A stretch of DNA of 64,000 nt from Thiotrichaceae bacterium UBA973 (GTDB lineage: Bacteria > Pseudomonadota > Gammaproteobacteria > Eutrophobiales > Eutrophobiaceae), in assembly GCA_002292815.1 (NCBI GenBank), contig DBBX01000009.1, positions 29,676 through 93,675 of the forward strand, in the 5' to 3' direction. Shown here in pieces: positions 11,001 through 19,648 of the stretch. Below the pieces are notes generated by a model, which saw only the letters and a list, made by a program, of their open reading frames with translations, was not told the DNA's origin and did no database searches. Position 1 is the first letter of the stretch, and every line of letters starts with the position of its first letter. Both the position numbers and the translations under genes were made by a program.

Positions 11001-12604
11001 CCACCCCATGGGTTGAATTGATCTCACCACCACCGCATCACGATATTTATTCGATAGAAGATCTGGCGCAATTGATCCACGATTTGAAGAATGCTAATCC
11101 AAAGGCACGCATCCATGTGAAGCTAGTTGCAGAAGTCGGCGTCGGTACGGTCGCTGCCGGTGTGGCTAAAGCGCATTCCGATGTGGTTTTAGTTTCAGGT
11201 TATGACGGTGGTACTGGTGCATCACCGATGAGTTCACTTAAGCATGCCGGGTTACCTTGGGAATTGGGTGTAGCCGAGACACAGCAAGTCTTAGTCATGA
11301 ACGGATTACGTGATCGTATTGTTGTCCAAACCGACGGACAGTTAAAAACCGGGCGTGATGTGGTTATCGCTGCCTTGCTCGGTGCAGAAGAATATGGATT
11401 CTCAACCGCACCTTTAGTCGTATCAGGTTGCATCATGATGCGTGTTTGTCATTTGAATACTTGTCCGGTTGGGGTTGCGACACAAAACCCTGAGCTGACG
11501 AAAAAGTTTAGTGGGCAGCCTGAGTTTGTCGAAAACTTCTTTAAGTACATCGCTGAAGAAGTACGCGAGTACATGGCTGAACTGGGTTATAGAACCGTCG
11601 ACGAAATGGTCGGCCAGGTTGATAGATTAGAAACCAAGAAAGCGGTGAATCACTGGAAGGCGGCAGGTCTGGATTTTACCAACATATTGCATAAGCCAAC
11701 ACCACGGCCAGGCGATGAGATCTACTGTGTGAATGAACAAGATCACGGTCTGGAAAAATCACTGGATATGACCAAGTTGGTGCCGTTGAGTAAAGAGGCA
11801 TTAGACAGTAAAAAGAAAGTCGATATCATCTTGCCGATCAAAAATACCGATAGAACAACCGGTACAATCCTCGGTTACAACATTACTACACGTTATGGCG
11901 CGGAAGGTTTGCCAGAAGATACGGTGAATATTCATTTTAATGGATCAGCGGGCATGAGCTTTGGTGCCTTTTTACCAAAAGGCGTGACCATGACCTTGGA
12001 AGGTGATTCCAATGATTACATCGGCAAGGGTCTATCGGGTGGCAAGATCATTGTCTATCCACCACGTAAATCATCCTTTGTCCCGGAAGAAAATACCTTG
12101 GTCGGAAACGTTGTGCTTTACGGCGCGACCCAAGGCGAGGCCTATTTCCGTGGTCTTGCCGGAGAACGTTTCTGTGTGCGTAACAGTGGTGTAAATACCG
12201 TTGTTGAAGGTGTTGGTGACCATGGCTGTGAATACATGACCGGCGGTCGTGTTGTTATCATCGGTAAGACCGGACGTAACTTCGGTGCAGGAATGTCAGG
12301 TGGTATCGCGTATGTCCTCGATGAAGATGGCGACTTTGAGATCCATTGCAATAAGGGCATGGTCAAACTCGAAGCGGTAGAAACCGCAGAAGATGTTCAG
12401 GTGGTTAAAGGTCTACTGACAAAACATGTGCAATACACACAAAGCACCGTTGCTGAAAAGATATTAGACAACTGGAACGGATACCAAACTAAATTTGTAA
12501 AAGTCATGCCGAAACAATACAAACGCGTATTAGAAGCTATTAAACGTGGTAAAGAAAAAGGCCTGTCTGAAGAAGAAGCCATTATGGAGGCAGCCAATGG
12601 GTAA
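8048..12604 (+). CDS. gltB: Glutamate synthase (NADPH) large subunit
   Basis: Makes two glutamates from glutamine and 2-oxoglutarate, completing the GS-GOGAT nitrogen assimilation route. Starting at the ATG, the glutaminase nucleophile is Cys20 (EHDACGLGF), which becomes N-terminal after propeptide cleavage. The class II amidotransferase, central, FMN-binding synthase and GXGXG domains follow in order. The 3Fe-4S ligands are seen in GCIMMRVCHLNTCPVG. A TTG 15 bases upstream is in frame, but I prefer the ATG. The gene is normal length (about 1518 residues). Its last 8 bases overlap gltD, so the subunits are translationally coupled. Confidence 0.97.
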   Translation: MKQAPEQQGLYDPSTEHDACGLGFVAHMKGQKSHKIIDDALTILRNLIHRGACGCEENTGDGVGILIQKPHKFFQRVCAEINIDLPDTDSYGAGMVFLPTDAAQAKQCQEIFERIIKEEDQQLLGWREVPTDDSSLGPTAVDGEPSFKQIFIAKSEALDSAAFDRKLYVIRKRAENEIWNSGLSEQNMFYVPSLSYRTFVYKGMLTGSQIEPMFPELSEPDVESALALVHQRFSTNTFPAWRLAHPFRYVAHNGEINTARGNANWMRAREALCESELFGDDLKKLFPICIEGGSDSATFDNVMEFLHMSGRPLPHAVLMMIPEAWSGHETMDDERKAFYEYHASLMEPWDGPASLSFTDGEVIGAVLDRNGLRPSRYYVTHDDVVIMASEVGVLDVAPENVKIKDRLHPGRIFMVDTKQGRIIDDEELKKQFTSEHPYGEWLKDNLLPIENLPNPKQIHGSNPDTLLQRQQAFGYTHEDLKLLMAPMAAKGMEPTGSMGTDAALAVLSNRSRLLYDYFKQLFAQVTNPPLDGIREQLVTQVATTIGPEGNLLEATPESCRRIKINSPVITNEELAKIRDVNLPGFKTATIDILYPVADGGAGLDKALEAVYLEVDQAIEDGYSNVILSDRAVNATKAAIPALLATAGVHHHLIRNGKRTRIGLVLESGEPREVHHFAVLIGYGIGAVNPYLAFESLGDMIGNGRLPEMEHAVAVNNFIKAVNKGLVKTMAKMGISTVQSYCGAQVFEAIGLNKEFVDKYFTWTASRIGGIGIDVVADEMNQRHHNAFPDRDVKEPDLEWGGEYQWRRDGEYHLFNPNTVFKLQHATRTGQYNIFKEYTELVNNQSENLATLRGLFEFKQHDKSIPLDEVEPIEEIMKRFSTGAMSFGSISKEAHETLAIAMNRIGGKSNTGEGGENPDRFTPDANGDLRRSSIKQVASGRFGVTSEYLANADDIQIKMAQGAKPGEGGQLPGSKVYPWIAEVRHSTPWVELISPPPHHDIYSIEDLAQLIHDLKNANPKARIHVKLVAEVGVGTVAAGVAKAHSDVVLVSGYDGGTGASPMSSLKHAGLPWELGVAETQQVLVMNGLRDRIVVQTDGQLKTGRDVVIAALLGAEEYGFSTAPLVVSGCIMMRVCHLNTCPVGVATQNPELTKKFSGQPEFVENFFKYIAEEVREYMAELGYRTVDEMVGQVDRLETKKAVNHWKAAGLDFTNILHKPTPRPGDEIYCVNEQDHGLEKSLDMTKLVPLSKEALDSKKKVDIILPIKNTDRTTGTILGYNITTRYGAEGLPEDTVNIHFNGSAGMSFGAFLPKGVTMTLEGDSNDYIGKGLSGGKIIVYPPRKSSFVPEENTLVGNVVLYGATQGEAYFRGLAGERFCVRNSGVNTVVEGVGDHGCEYMTGGRVVIIGKTGRNFGAGMSGGIAYVLDEDGDFEIHCNKGMVKLEAVETAEDVQVVKGLLTKHVQYTQSTVAEKILDNWNGYQTKFVKVMPKQYKRVLEAIKRGKEKGLSEEEAIMEAANG

Positions 12605-14039
12605 ACCAACTGGGTTTATGGAACACGGTAGGGCAAAACAACCTTACCGACCTGTAGCAGAACGTAAGCAAGACTGGAAACAGGTCATGCAACCGTGGCC
12701 GGTTGCGCCATTAAAAGAACAGGCCTCACGTTGTATGGATTGCGGTATTCCATTTTGTCATCAAGGTTGTCCTTTAGGTAACTTGATCCCGGACTGGAAC
12801 GATCTGGTCTATCATGATCAGTGGCAAGATGCGATCAAACGTTTGCATGCGACCAACAACTTTCCGGAATTCACCGGTACTTTATGTCCAGCGCCATGCG
12901 AAGGTGCCTGTGTGCTCGGTATAAACGAAGACCCAGTGACCATCAAAGCCGTTGAATTGTCTATTATTGATAAGGCTTGGGAAAACGGTTGGATCAAACC
13001 GGAAATACCAGAAAAGAAAACCGGCAAGAAGGTCGGCGTGATTGGATCAGGTCCAGCAGGTATGGCCGCGGCACAGCAACTTGCGCGCGCCGGACATGAT
13101 GTCACCTTGTTTGAAAGAGATGATCGTATCGGCGGCTTGATGCGTTACGGTATCCCGGAATTCAAGATGGAAAAGAGTCGTCTTGATCGTCGTATGGAAC
13201 AGATGGCAGCAGAGGGAGTTACCTTCAAACCCAATAGCCATATTGGTATCGATATTGATGCGAATGATCTAAAGAAAGAGTTTGATGCCTTAGTTTTAAG
13301 TGGCGGAGCAAGTTCACGCCGAGATTTGCCGATCCCTGGACGTCAGTTGAGAGGCATCTACCAAGCAATGGATTTCTTGCCGCAAGCAAATAAAATATGC
13401 ATGGGCGATACCATTCCAGAAGAAGAATTAATCAATGTAAAAGGGAAGCACGTGCTCATTATCGGTGGCGGTGACACCGGTGCGGATTGTATCGGCACCT
13501 CGCACAGACAAGGCGCAGCCTCGGTGACCTCACTAGAGATCATGCCTAAGCCACCAAAATCACGCGCAGAAGATAATCCCTGGCCACAATGGCCGTTCAT
13601 CTATCGTACCGCGTCAGCGCACGAAGAAGGTGGCGAACGCGTTTATTCCGTGCAAACGAAAAAATTCCATGGTGATGAAGACGGTAACGTAACTGAACTC
13701 GAACTTACCAAGGTCGAGATACAACGTGAAGCTGGGCGCATGCAATTCAATGACGTACCGAACAGCAAAGAAATGCTCAAAGCAGATTTTGTTTTTCTGG
13801 CAATGGGTTTCACCGGCGCGGAGAAAGAAGGCCTGGTCGAACAACTCGGTATTGATTTAAATGACCGCACCAACGTCTGGCAAGAGAACTGGCAAACGAA
13901 TGTAGAAGGTGTGTTTGTTGCTGGCGATATGCAACATGGTCAGAGTTTGATTGTGTGGGCGATTGCAGAGGGTAGATCAGCTGCCGCTGCGGTTGATAAA
14001 TATCTTATGGGGTCATCAGACCTTCCGGCTCCGGTCTGA
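12597..14039 (+). CDS. gltD: Glutamate synthase (NADPH) small subunit
   Basis: Beta subunit that oxidises NADPH and passes electrons through FAD and iron-sulfur clusters to GltB. The N-terminal cluster ligands are in CMDCGIPFCHQGC (Cys46, 49, 54, 58) and LCPAPCEGAC. The FAD-binding GSGPAGMAAAQQLARAG and NADPH-binding IGGGDTGADCIG motifs follow, and AGDMQHGQSLIVWAIAEGR closes the FAD site. The start at 12597 is fixed by a GGAGG six bases upstream, inside gltB. The length of 480 residues is typical. A clear terminator is present about 100 bases downstream. Confidence 0.97.
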   Translation: MGKPTGFMEHGRAKQPYRPVAERKQDWKQVMQPWPVAPLKEQASRCMDCGIPFCHQGCPLGNLIPDWNDLVYHDQWQDAIKRLHATNNFPEFTGTLCPAPCEGACVLGINEDPVTIKAVELSIIDKAWENGWIKPEIPEKKTGKKVGVIGSGPAGMAAAQQLARAGHDVTLFERDDRIGGLMRYGIPEFKMEKSRLDRRMEQMAAEGVTFKPNSHIGIDIDANDLKKEFDALVLSGGASSRRDLPIPGRQLRGIYQAMDFLPQANKICMGDTIPEEELINVKGKHVLIIGGGDTGADCIGTSHRQGAASVTSLEIMPKPPKSRAEDNPWPQWPFIYRTASAHEEGGERVYSVQTKKFHGDEDGNVTELELTKVEIQREAGRMQFNDVPNSKEMLKADFVFLAMGFTGAEKEGLVEQLGIDLNDRTNVWQENWQTNVEGVFVAGDMQHGQSLIVWAIAEGRSAAAAVDKYLMGSSDLPAPV

Positions 14040-14052
14040 TCGTCTAGGTATC

Positions 14053-14119
14053 ATTCCCGCACACGACTGCATGGATGCAGGAGGTAGAGCGACTCAGGAG
14101 ACAAAGCCGATTCGGGAAT
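14053..14119. repeat. Possible relic of a CATTCCCGC-type intergenic palindromic repeat
   Basis: ATTCCCG near the left end and CGGGAAT at the right end form an inverted pair around 53 bases that contain GACTGCATGGATGCAGGAG. The layout resembles the short ATTCCCGC-bounded intergenic repeats common in proteobacterial genomes. Only one copy is seen in this window, so the repeat status is unproven. Confidence 0.3.
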
Positions 14120-14135
14120 TCAGTAGTAAATAAAT

Positions 14136-14160
14136 AACTCCCGCTAATGCGGGAGTTTCA
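14136..14160 (+). terminator. Rho-independent terminator after gltD
   Basis: AACTCCCGC and GCGGGAGTT form a perfect 9-bp stem around a TAAT tetraloop, followed by TTCACGTTT. It lies 97 bases after the gltD stop. The short T-tail makes it slightly weaker than the pilQ terminator. Confidence 0.75.
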
Positions 14161-14487
14161 CGTTTAGTCTTTAAGTCTTTCGTTCTTTTTCTTACAGTGT
14201 TGTGCAAGGTGTGTGAATATTATCTACCCCATGACGATGATATTTTTAAGACTATATTAGTAGTAGTTTTAGACTAAAACCCTCCGAAGGGGGGTATGTT
14301 TTAAGTGTAGTTTAGTTATTTAAATGGGGTATGATTATTTGGCGTTGCATGTGCAGTGACTGTTGCGATGCAACACAAGGTGCTCGTATTAATTGTCTTG
14401 AATAATACGTATGTTGATGGCGTTCGCATCTAGCTGTGTTTTTAACGATAATCAGCTATCTGACAACAACAGAATAGGAACTATCTT
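14161..14487. other. Intergenic leader ahead of the psiE-like gene, with overlapping hairpins
   Basis: No gene of normal size is present. A C/G-rich stem (CCCTCC-GAA-GGGGGG, about 14281-14295) is followed by two mutually exclusive hairpins. In one, GTTGCAT (14344-14350) pairs with ATGCAAC (14368-14374). In the other, TGTTGC (14361-14366) pairs with GCAACA (14370-14375). A 24-codon Cys-rich frame (14331-14405) overlaps them. Together this resembles an attenuator-like leader, but function is inference. Confidence 0.35.
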
Positions 14488-14946
14488 GTGCTAGATACCG
14501 AAAAAGTTGAAAAGTTTGACCAAAAATTAAAGGAAAAAGCCGATACCATTGGCAACCTGTTGGTTCACTGGTTTCATGCTCTAACATTATTTTTTATTGG
14601 GGCTGGAATTGTCTGGTCGGGGGTGGATGCTTTTTTTGATATGGCCGTAAAGGGTCATCATTCCATTGAGGATATTTTGCTTCTGTTTATTTACCTTGAG
14701 CTGTTGGCCATGGTGGGTATCTACTTTAAAACAAACCACATGCCAGTGCGATATCTGATCTATGTTGCCATCACTGGTTTAACCCGTATGCTAATCGGCC
14801 ACATCTCCATTAATCATGTTCCTGATGCGGGTGTGCTGTATATCACCGGTGCGATTTTAATACTCTCATTAACTGTGCTGATACTTAGATACGGTTCGGC
14901 TAAATTTCCGTATGGTGAGCCTGGTGAAGAACCTGCTCAGAAATAA
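14488..14946 (+). CDS. PsiE-like (phosphate-starvation-inducible E family) membrane protein
   Basis: A 152-residue inner-membrane protein with about four hydrophobic helices (residues 23-46, 63-80, 92-108 and 113-132) and charged ends. The helix pattern and the LLHVFHxL/LELLAMVGIYF-type core match the PsiE family, whose biochemical role is unknown. The GTG start is chosen because AGGAA sits 7 bases upstream. It stands alone after the gltD terminator and a structured leader, and it faces a convergent operon on the other strand. Confidence 0.72.
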   Translation: MLDTEKVEKFDQKLKEKADTIGNLLVHWFHALTLFFIGAGIVWSGVDAFFDMAVKGHHSIEDILLLFIYLELLAMVGIYFKTNHMPVRYLIYVAITGLTRMLIGHISINHVPDAGVLYITGAILILSLTVLILRYGSAKFPYGEPGEEPAQK

Positions 14947-15161
14947 TTATAAAGGTCTCCGCTCAGTGTTTGGCAATGCAGTGGAAAAGATTGATACGGC
15001 CTGAAGAGCAACACACCTGGTGTTGAACTAATACAAAGGTATAGCGACAAATATAGGCATTGAAAAACTTGATGGTGCCGTAAGAGACACTACGATGATA
15101 AAATATAAAATTAGACAATTACAGCTTAACCCGTCTACGAATTAAATCCAGAATACTATTG

Positions 15162-15701
15162 CTAGTCTTTTTTCAGTAAGCCAAATTTTTTTAATTTCAC
15201 ACTTCTAATGAAGAAAAAAATAATTACGCCAAGAAGGCCTGTATAGATGCAGAGATTATGTAAGTTTTCAATTGAAAGAATTAAGTTAATGTCATTCTCC
15301 AAGGAGATTGGGTAATAAGGTTCTACATCTGCGTGCATGATACTGTCTAGTAGTACGTGACTGTATGTTCCAATAAAGGCACTAAGCACACAAACACGTA
15401 GGGTTAACTTTTTAGGGACATCAAATAGTTTTTTTTGATAGTCGCTAAAACCTTTCTTGATAAAGCCCATAATCGCTTGATAGATCCATCTGCCGGTTAT
15501 TACACTAAATATGGCAATTAATGTTGCGCCGATATAAGTGTGTGAAAATCCGTGTAAATTTCCTTCGCCCGTCAGTAGAACCAGTATAGGTTGAATATCC
15601 ATAAGCAATTGAGCCCAGCCAAATATTATCAAACTGAAAAAGCCTTGTAATAGTGCTTTTATTAGCATCCCGGGCCCCATATGGAATGGCGTTATAGGCA
15701 T
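15162..15701 (-). CDS. Predicted membrane-bound metal-dependent hydrolase-like protein
   Basis: A 179-residue protein beginning MPITPFHMGPG. It has about four membrane helices and conserved histidines: H7, the GEGNLHGFSHT pair, and THVLLDSIMHAD-like SHVLLDSIMHAD. This His/Asp pattern is typical of the YdjM/DUF4184-like predicted membrane hydrolases. No substrate is known. It lies 12 bases downstream of the PP2C phosphatase gene on the same strand, so the two are probably cotranscribed. The initiating Met is well supported, because the MPITPFH motif is normally N-terminal. Confidence 0.65.
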   Translation of the reverse strand: MPITPFHMGPGMLIKALLQGFFSLIIFGWAQLLMDIQPILVLLTGEGNLHGFSHTYIGATLIAIFSVITGRWIYQAIMGFIKKGFSDYQKKLFDVPKKLTLRVCVLSAFIGTYSHVLLDSIMHADVEPYYPISLENDINLILSIENLHNLCIYTGLLGVIIFFFIRSVKLKKFGLLKKD

Positions 15702-15713
15702 ATTTGAAAAGAC

Positions 15714-16547
15714 TCAGGCATCTTTTGTTGCTGCATTCATGTAGATGAAGATACCGGTTCTATCATCTGACTTTATCTTTTTCTTTTCGATAACTTGTGT
15801 ATCCCAAATAAGATCTTTGAGGGCTTCTACCGCGGTTTCTGCATTTTCATTCGAATTAAGTAGCTCATAGAGCTTTGGCGCATTAGCTTGTGGAATTTCG
15901 CCGACTTCCCGCTGCGGCTCCATAAAAGGGTCGGTTATGCCATCTGACGCAATCAGTAATACAGCATCATCTTTGGTATAAAAATGTTTTTCATTTAAGA
16001 AGAATGAGTCGCCAATGCCTATCGCATTATAGAGTCCATGCTGTGTATATTGTTTGGCTCTTAATATGTAGTTTTCTGCTGTGATTTCCCTGCCATTGAC
16101 AAAGGTGCCTATCTCAGTTATGGCTGTTTTTTCTGCATCATCGCTTTGCATATTTAAATCTAGAGGTAATGCCTGCAGTAATTTTCCCGAAGGTTTTTTT
16201 GCCAGTATAGAAACATCGCCAGCACTGAATGCAAACATCCTGTCTGCTCTATGCAAGATGCCACCGATGGCAGCATAAGCACCGTCATTTATTGTTGTCG
16301 AATCAGCATTAATTGAGTGAATTAATTCTTTTATGTGATTAGTACGGGTAATGTTTGCAGCGTCTTGTTTTAGCCTCGTGTCGATATAGCGTGCAACATC
16401 ACCGCCTGTTTCCTCACCATCATGACTTGAAGCGCCATCGGCAACGACATAAAGATCGCCATTGGGTGTCTTGTAATGACCCCACATGTCTTCGCCCTTG
16501 CAGTCATTTTCGGAATATTCTTTCCAATTAATGACCATGTTGGTCAT
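15714..16547 (-). CDS. PP2C-family serine/threonine phosphatase
   Basis: A 277-residue soluble PPM-type phosphatase. Metal-binding motifs are visible: VADGASSH (Asp37-Gly38) after a GEDMWGHY lead, SAGDVSIL, LLIASDGITDPF and a C-terminal DDRTGIF. No kinase partner is encoded nearby, which is unusual because bacterial PP2C genes often pair with a kinase or a stress-sensor module. The gene lies downstream of the mtdB-like gene and upstream of the membrane hydrolase-like gene on the same strand, so it may share a transcript with them. The substrate cannot be inferred. Confidence 0.85.
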   Translation of the reverse strand: MTNMVINWKEYSENDCKGEDMWGHYKTPNGDLYVVADGASSHDGEETGGDVARYIDTRLKQDAANITRTNHIKELIHSINADSTTINDGAYAAIGGILHRADRMFAFSAGDVSILAKKPSGKLLQALPLDLNMQSDDAEKTAITEIGTFVNGREITAENYILRAKQYTQHGLYNAIGIGDSFFLNEKHFYTKDDAVLLIASDGITDPFMEPQREVGEIPQANAPKLYELLNSNENAETAVEALKDLIWDTQVIEKKKIKSDDRTGIFIYMNAATKDA

Positions 16548-16611
16548 GAAAGTGGGCCTGTCATCGGAGGAAGCCTTATTTTTAGCATGCTACACACAAG
16601 AATAGGCCGTA

Positions 16612-17508
16612 TCAGTTTACTATTTCCATCGCTACTTCAAAGGCATCTTCAAAGTGAAAGTAGAGCGGAACGCCCATGCTGTACATTTTGATTAATAATC
16701 CCTGCTGGGTTTTGTATTTGATATCACCTATTGCGAGGGGACCGATGCCAACAGCATTGCTTTTACTGCCTTTTAAGGCAACACCATTGTCATGCAGACC
16801 AATCCCTGCGATGCCTGCTGGTGGGACAGCATTCAGGTCAGCTGCTATTTTGAGTTTGCCTGCGGCAGCGACTTGTTGTTCACTGAGTACTTGTATCCCG
16901 GCCTTGGCTGTAGCAAATATCAGGTCGGCATGTTGTATCAGGTCGTCGATATGATCATTGGCTTCACCTTTCACACCTTCAACGACAGTCCCATATCTAG
17001 TATTACAAAATTCGGCTATTAGGTTGGCTTTATCTACGGCACGACCCAGTATCGTTACCTTGGCGCCCAGTTTGGCTGCCAATACGGCGGCAGAAGCCCC
17101 AACTGGCCCAGTACCACCTAGAACTAATAAGTTTTGCCCTTTTAAATCCTCGTCATGTCTGATTTTAAGTTGATGTGTAACGGTAGCGACCATTGCCGCA
17201 GCAGTCGTAAAGGCACCGCTTGGGTCGGTAAGTACGGATATTTCAAATGGCGGCACCATGGCTTTTTTCGCGGCATTGAACATATCCATCGCCAGATGCA
17301 TATCTCTCCCGCCGATAAATATACCCGTCCGCTTTAGAGTTTTCGGCCCTCTTGAAAAGATCGTGTCTTGAACTATGGTCGCTACTTCGTCCAAATCAAC
17401 ACCCAAATAAGGCATGGCATGCCAACCTGCATCAAATGCCATGTTGACATCAAAGGCACTTAGATTTTTTGCAGGGGTGATCATATGTAAAAGGTATTGT
17501 TTTTCCAT
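16612..17508 (-). CDS. mtdB: NAD(P)-dependent methylene-tetrahydromethanopterin dehydrogenase-like protein
   Basis: The closest family I recognise is MtdB/MtdA, which oxidises methylene-H4MPT (or methylene-H4F) in formaldehyde oxidation by methylotrophs. The 298-residue length fits. Family hallmarks are an N-terminal block ending in TIFSRGPKTLKRTGIFIGGRD-like sequence, the LTDPSGAFTTAAA segment, the dinucleotide-binding LVLGGTGPVGASAAVLAA, and the ADLNAVPPAGIAGI block. No other C1 genes (mch, fae, fhc) are in view. It is therefore either an outlying part of that pathway or a paralogue with another substrate. The start ATG matches the typical beginning of the family. Confidence 0.75.
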   Translation of the reverse strand: MEKQYLLHMITPAKNLSAFDVNMAFDAGWHAMPYLGVDLDEVATIVQDTIFSRGPKTLKRTGIFIGGRDMHLAMDMFNAAKKAMVPPFEISVLTDPSGAFTTAAAMVATVTHQLKIRHDEDLKGQNLLVLGGTGPVGASAAVLAAKLGAKVTILGRAVDKANLIAEFCNTRYGTVVEGVKGEANDHIDDLIQHADLIFATAKAGIQVLSEQQVAAAGKLKIAADLNAVPPAGIAGIGLHDNGVALKGSKSNAVGIGPLAIGDIKYKTQQGLLIKMYSMGVPLYFHFEDAFEVAMEIVN

Positions 17509-17690
17509 TGCTAAAGCCCTTCAATATTGTGTGATTAATCTTACGTGATAATAGCTAGAATAATACACTATTAAAGCTAACGTATTGAGTAGGAGGTAAT
17601 TAAAAATTTATTATTAATATTGGGTAGGTTACTATCCGAGTGTTGCTTAATGCCCGGAATTATAATCATGACTGAGGAAAATTTAGTTTA

Positions 17691-18464
17691 ATGCTGATAG
17701 TTATTTCCCCTGCGAAGACGCTGGATTTTGAGACCTCTCCGATTACGAAAGATCATACGCAAGCTCAATTTTTGAAAGAATCTCGGCAATTGATTACTGA
17801 GTTGAAGCAGCTGGCGCCGCATGAGGTTTCTGCCTTAATGAAGATCAGTGACAAACTTGGCACACTTAATTACATGCGCTTTAATGATTGGAAGACGCCG
17901 TTTACTTTAAATAATGCCAAGCAGGCATTATTGGCTTTCAAAGGCGATGTCTATACTGGTCTCGATGCAGAAACATTCAGTAATCAAGATCTCAAGTTTG
18001 CACAACAGCACCTAAGAATATTATCCGGGCTCTATGGTGTGTTGCGGCCGCTAGATTTGATCCAGGCCTATAGGTTGGAAATGGGCACGAAATTTGAGAA
18101 TAAGAACGGTAAGGACTTGTATGCGTTCTGGAATACAAAAATCACCGATCAAATTAACAAAGATCTTAAGGACAGCAAGAGCAAGACATTAATCAACCTC
18201 GCATCGAATGAATACTTTAAATCGATCCATGCTGGTGATATTAACGGCGAAATTATAGTCCCTGTATTCAAGGACTATAGTAGAGGCCAATATAAGATAA
18301 TCAGTTTCTTTGCCAAGAAAGCGCGCGGCCTTATGAGTGCCTATATAATCAAGAATAAATTAAAGGATTCCGAAGCGATCAAAGCCTTTAATGTTGATGG
18401 CTATAAGTTTTATAAATCCGAGTCCAGTGAAACGAACTGGGTATTCCAGCGTAAACAAACCTGA
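17691..18464 (+). CDS. yaaA: Peroxide stress protein YaaA (DUF328)
   Basis: YaaA lowers free iron and oxidative DNA damage in E. coli under hydrogen peroxide stress, and it binds DNA. The 257-residue product starts MLIVISPAKTLDFE, the family signature. It also has YTGLDAETFSNQDLKFAQQHLRILSGLYGVLRPLD and a C-terminal SSETNWVFQR. Length is normal. It is divergent from the mtdB-like gene across about 180 bases and appears to be a single-gene unit. Confidence 0.95.
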   Translation: MLIVISPAKTLDFETSPITKDHTQAQFLKESRQLITELKQLAPHEVSALMKISDKLGTLNYMRFNDWKTPFTLNNAKQALLAFKGDVYTGLDAETFSNQDLKFAQQHLRILSGLYGVLRPLDLIQAYRLEMGTKFENKNGKDLYAFWNTKITDQINKDLKDSKSKTLINLASNEYFKSIHAGDINGEIIVPVFKDYSRGQYKIISFFAKKARGLMSAYIIKNKLKDSEAIKAFNVDGYKFYKSESSETNWVFQRKQT

Positions 18465-18589
18465 TTGATTTAGTGTTTCAATTAAGATTTATATACCTTA
18501 TGAGAATTATAAATGATATAAAAAACGCTACTCAGAATGAGCTATATTAAGTGATGGTGACATATATATTGCGATGGTAAGCTGCATAT

Positions 18590-19615
18590 ATGACTATGCA
18601 AAATTCTGAGAATATCACGCCAGCTACAGATGAACCCGTTGATGTTCTTGGGCTTCAGGAATTTCGGGATCGTTCAATGATGATTCTGGGTTGGACAGCA
18701 GTACCTTTTCTATTTCCATTCTTTATAATTCATTTCATCGAAAATCGTTACATTTTAGCCTGCTTAGCGCTAGCTTTAATGTTAATACTTTCTGCTAATT
18801 CATTTTCTATCTTTAAAAGGAAAAAGCAGCTGGCCCCATTTTGGTTGTTTTATATAGTATTATTAATGTTATTGCTGTACTTGATCCATGCAATGGGTCC
18901 AGACACTTTATTTTGGTGCTTTCCCATATTATTTGCCATGGGTTTTGTTACTGAACGCATAATAGCAAGGACGTTGACAGCAATTAGTTTACTCATATTA
19001 ATTCCATTTTCATTTTATATTTCAACTTTTGAGTTTGCTAGTCGCTTTGTTTTAACTTTATGTATGAATTGTTTTTTCAGTGACATTCTCGTTGGATATC
19101 TTATTAATCTCCACGAAAAACTATCCGGGATGGCAGTTCATGACCCATTAACTAATGCATTGAATCGTAGAAAATTAGATGTCTATCTAACAGAAGCAAT
19201 AGAGGAAACAAAACGTGGCTTTGGCCCCGCGAGTTTATTGTCACTCGATATTGACCACTTTAAATCAGTCAATGATACGCATGGTCATGAAGTAGGTGAT
19301 GGTGTCTTAAAAGCTGTGGCCAATATACTGCATAAAAATCAGCGAAGACTTGATCATGTCTTTCGTATTGGCGGTGAAGAATTTTTGATCTTATTAAGAA
19401 ATACTAAGCTTGAGAATGCAATAACAAAAGCTGAAAGTTTACGCATATCTGTAGAAGAAAATGACTTAGTCACGGGACAAAATTTGACAGTCAGTCTTGG
19501 TGTAGCCAGCTACAAGGAAGGTGAGACTTCCAATGAGTGGCTCGCACGTGCAGATGTTAATCTATACGAAGCAAAGAATCTCGGGCGCAATCGCGTTTAT
19601 CCCGAGAAACTGTAA
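18590..19615 (+). CDS. Membrane diguanylate cyclase (GGDEF)
   Basis: Makes cyclic di-GMP. The 341 residues comprise about five to six membrane helices (residues 30-175) and a C-terminal GGDEF domain. The active motif is GGEEF (about 262-266), so it should be catalytically competent. The product-inhibition I-site RRLD lies exactly five residues upstream. The domain start HDPLTNALNRRKL and the closing DVNLYEAKNLGRNRV are canonical. No periplasmic sensor domain is evident, so the membrane region itself would be the sensor. Two alternative starts (M1, M3) differ trivially. Confidence 0.93.
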   Translation: MTMQNSENITPATDEPVDVLGLQEFRDRSMMILGWTAVPFLFPFFIIHFIENRYILACLALALMLILSANSFSIFKRKKQLAPFWLFYIVLLMLLLYLIHAMGPDTLFWCFPILFAMGFVTERIIARTLTAISLLILIPFSFYISTFEFASRFVLTLCMNCFFSDILVGYLINLHEKLSGMAVHDPLTNALNRRKLDVYLTEAIEETKRGFGPASLLSLDIDHFKSVNDTHGHEVGDGVLKAVANILHKNQRRLDHVFRIGGEEFLILLRNTKLENAITKAESLRISVEENDLVTGQNLTVSLGVASYKEGETSNEWLARADVNLYEAKNLGRNRVYPEKL

Positions 19616-19648
19616 TCGTTTAAGAGCGAGTTGCTACTATATTGACCA

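Noticed and set aside
14331..14405. 24-codon Cys-rich frame ahead of the psiE-like gene
   Set aside because: Too short to support without ribosome profiling or conservation. It may be a by-product of the hairpins.
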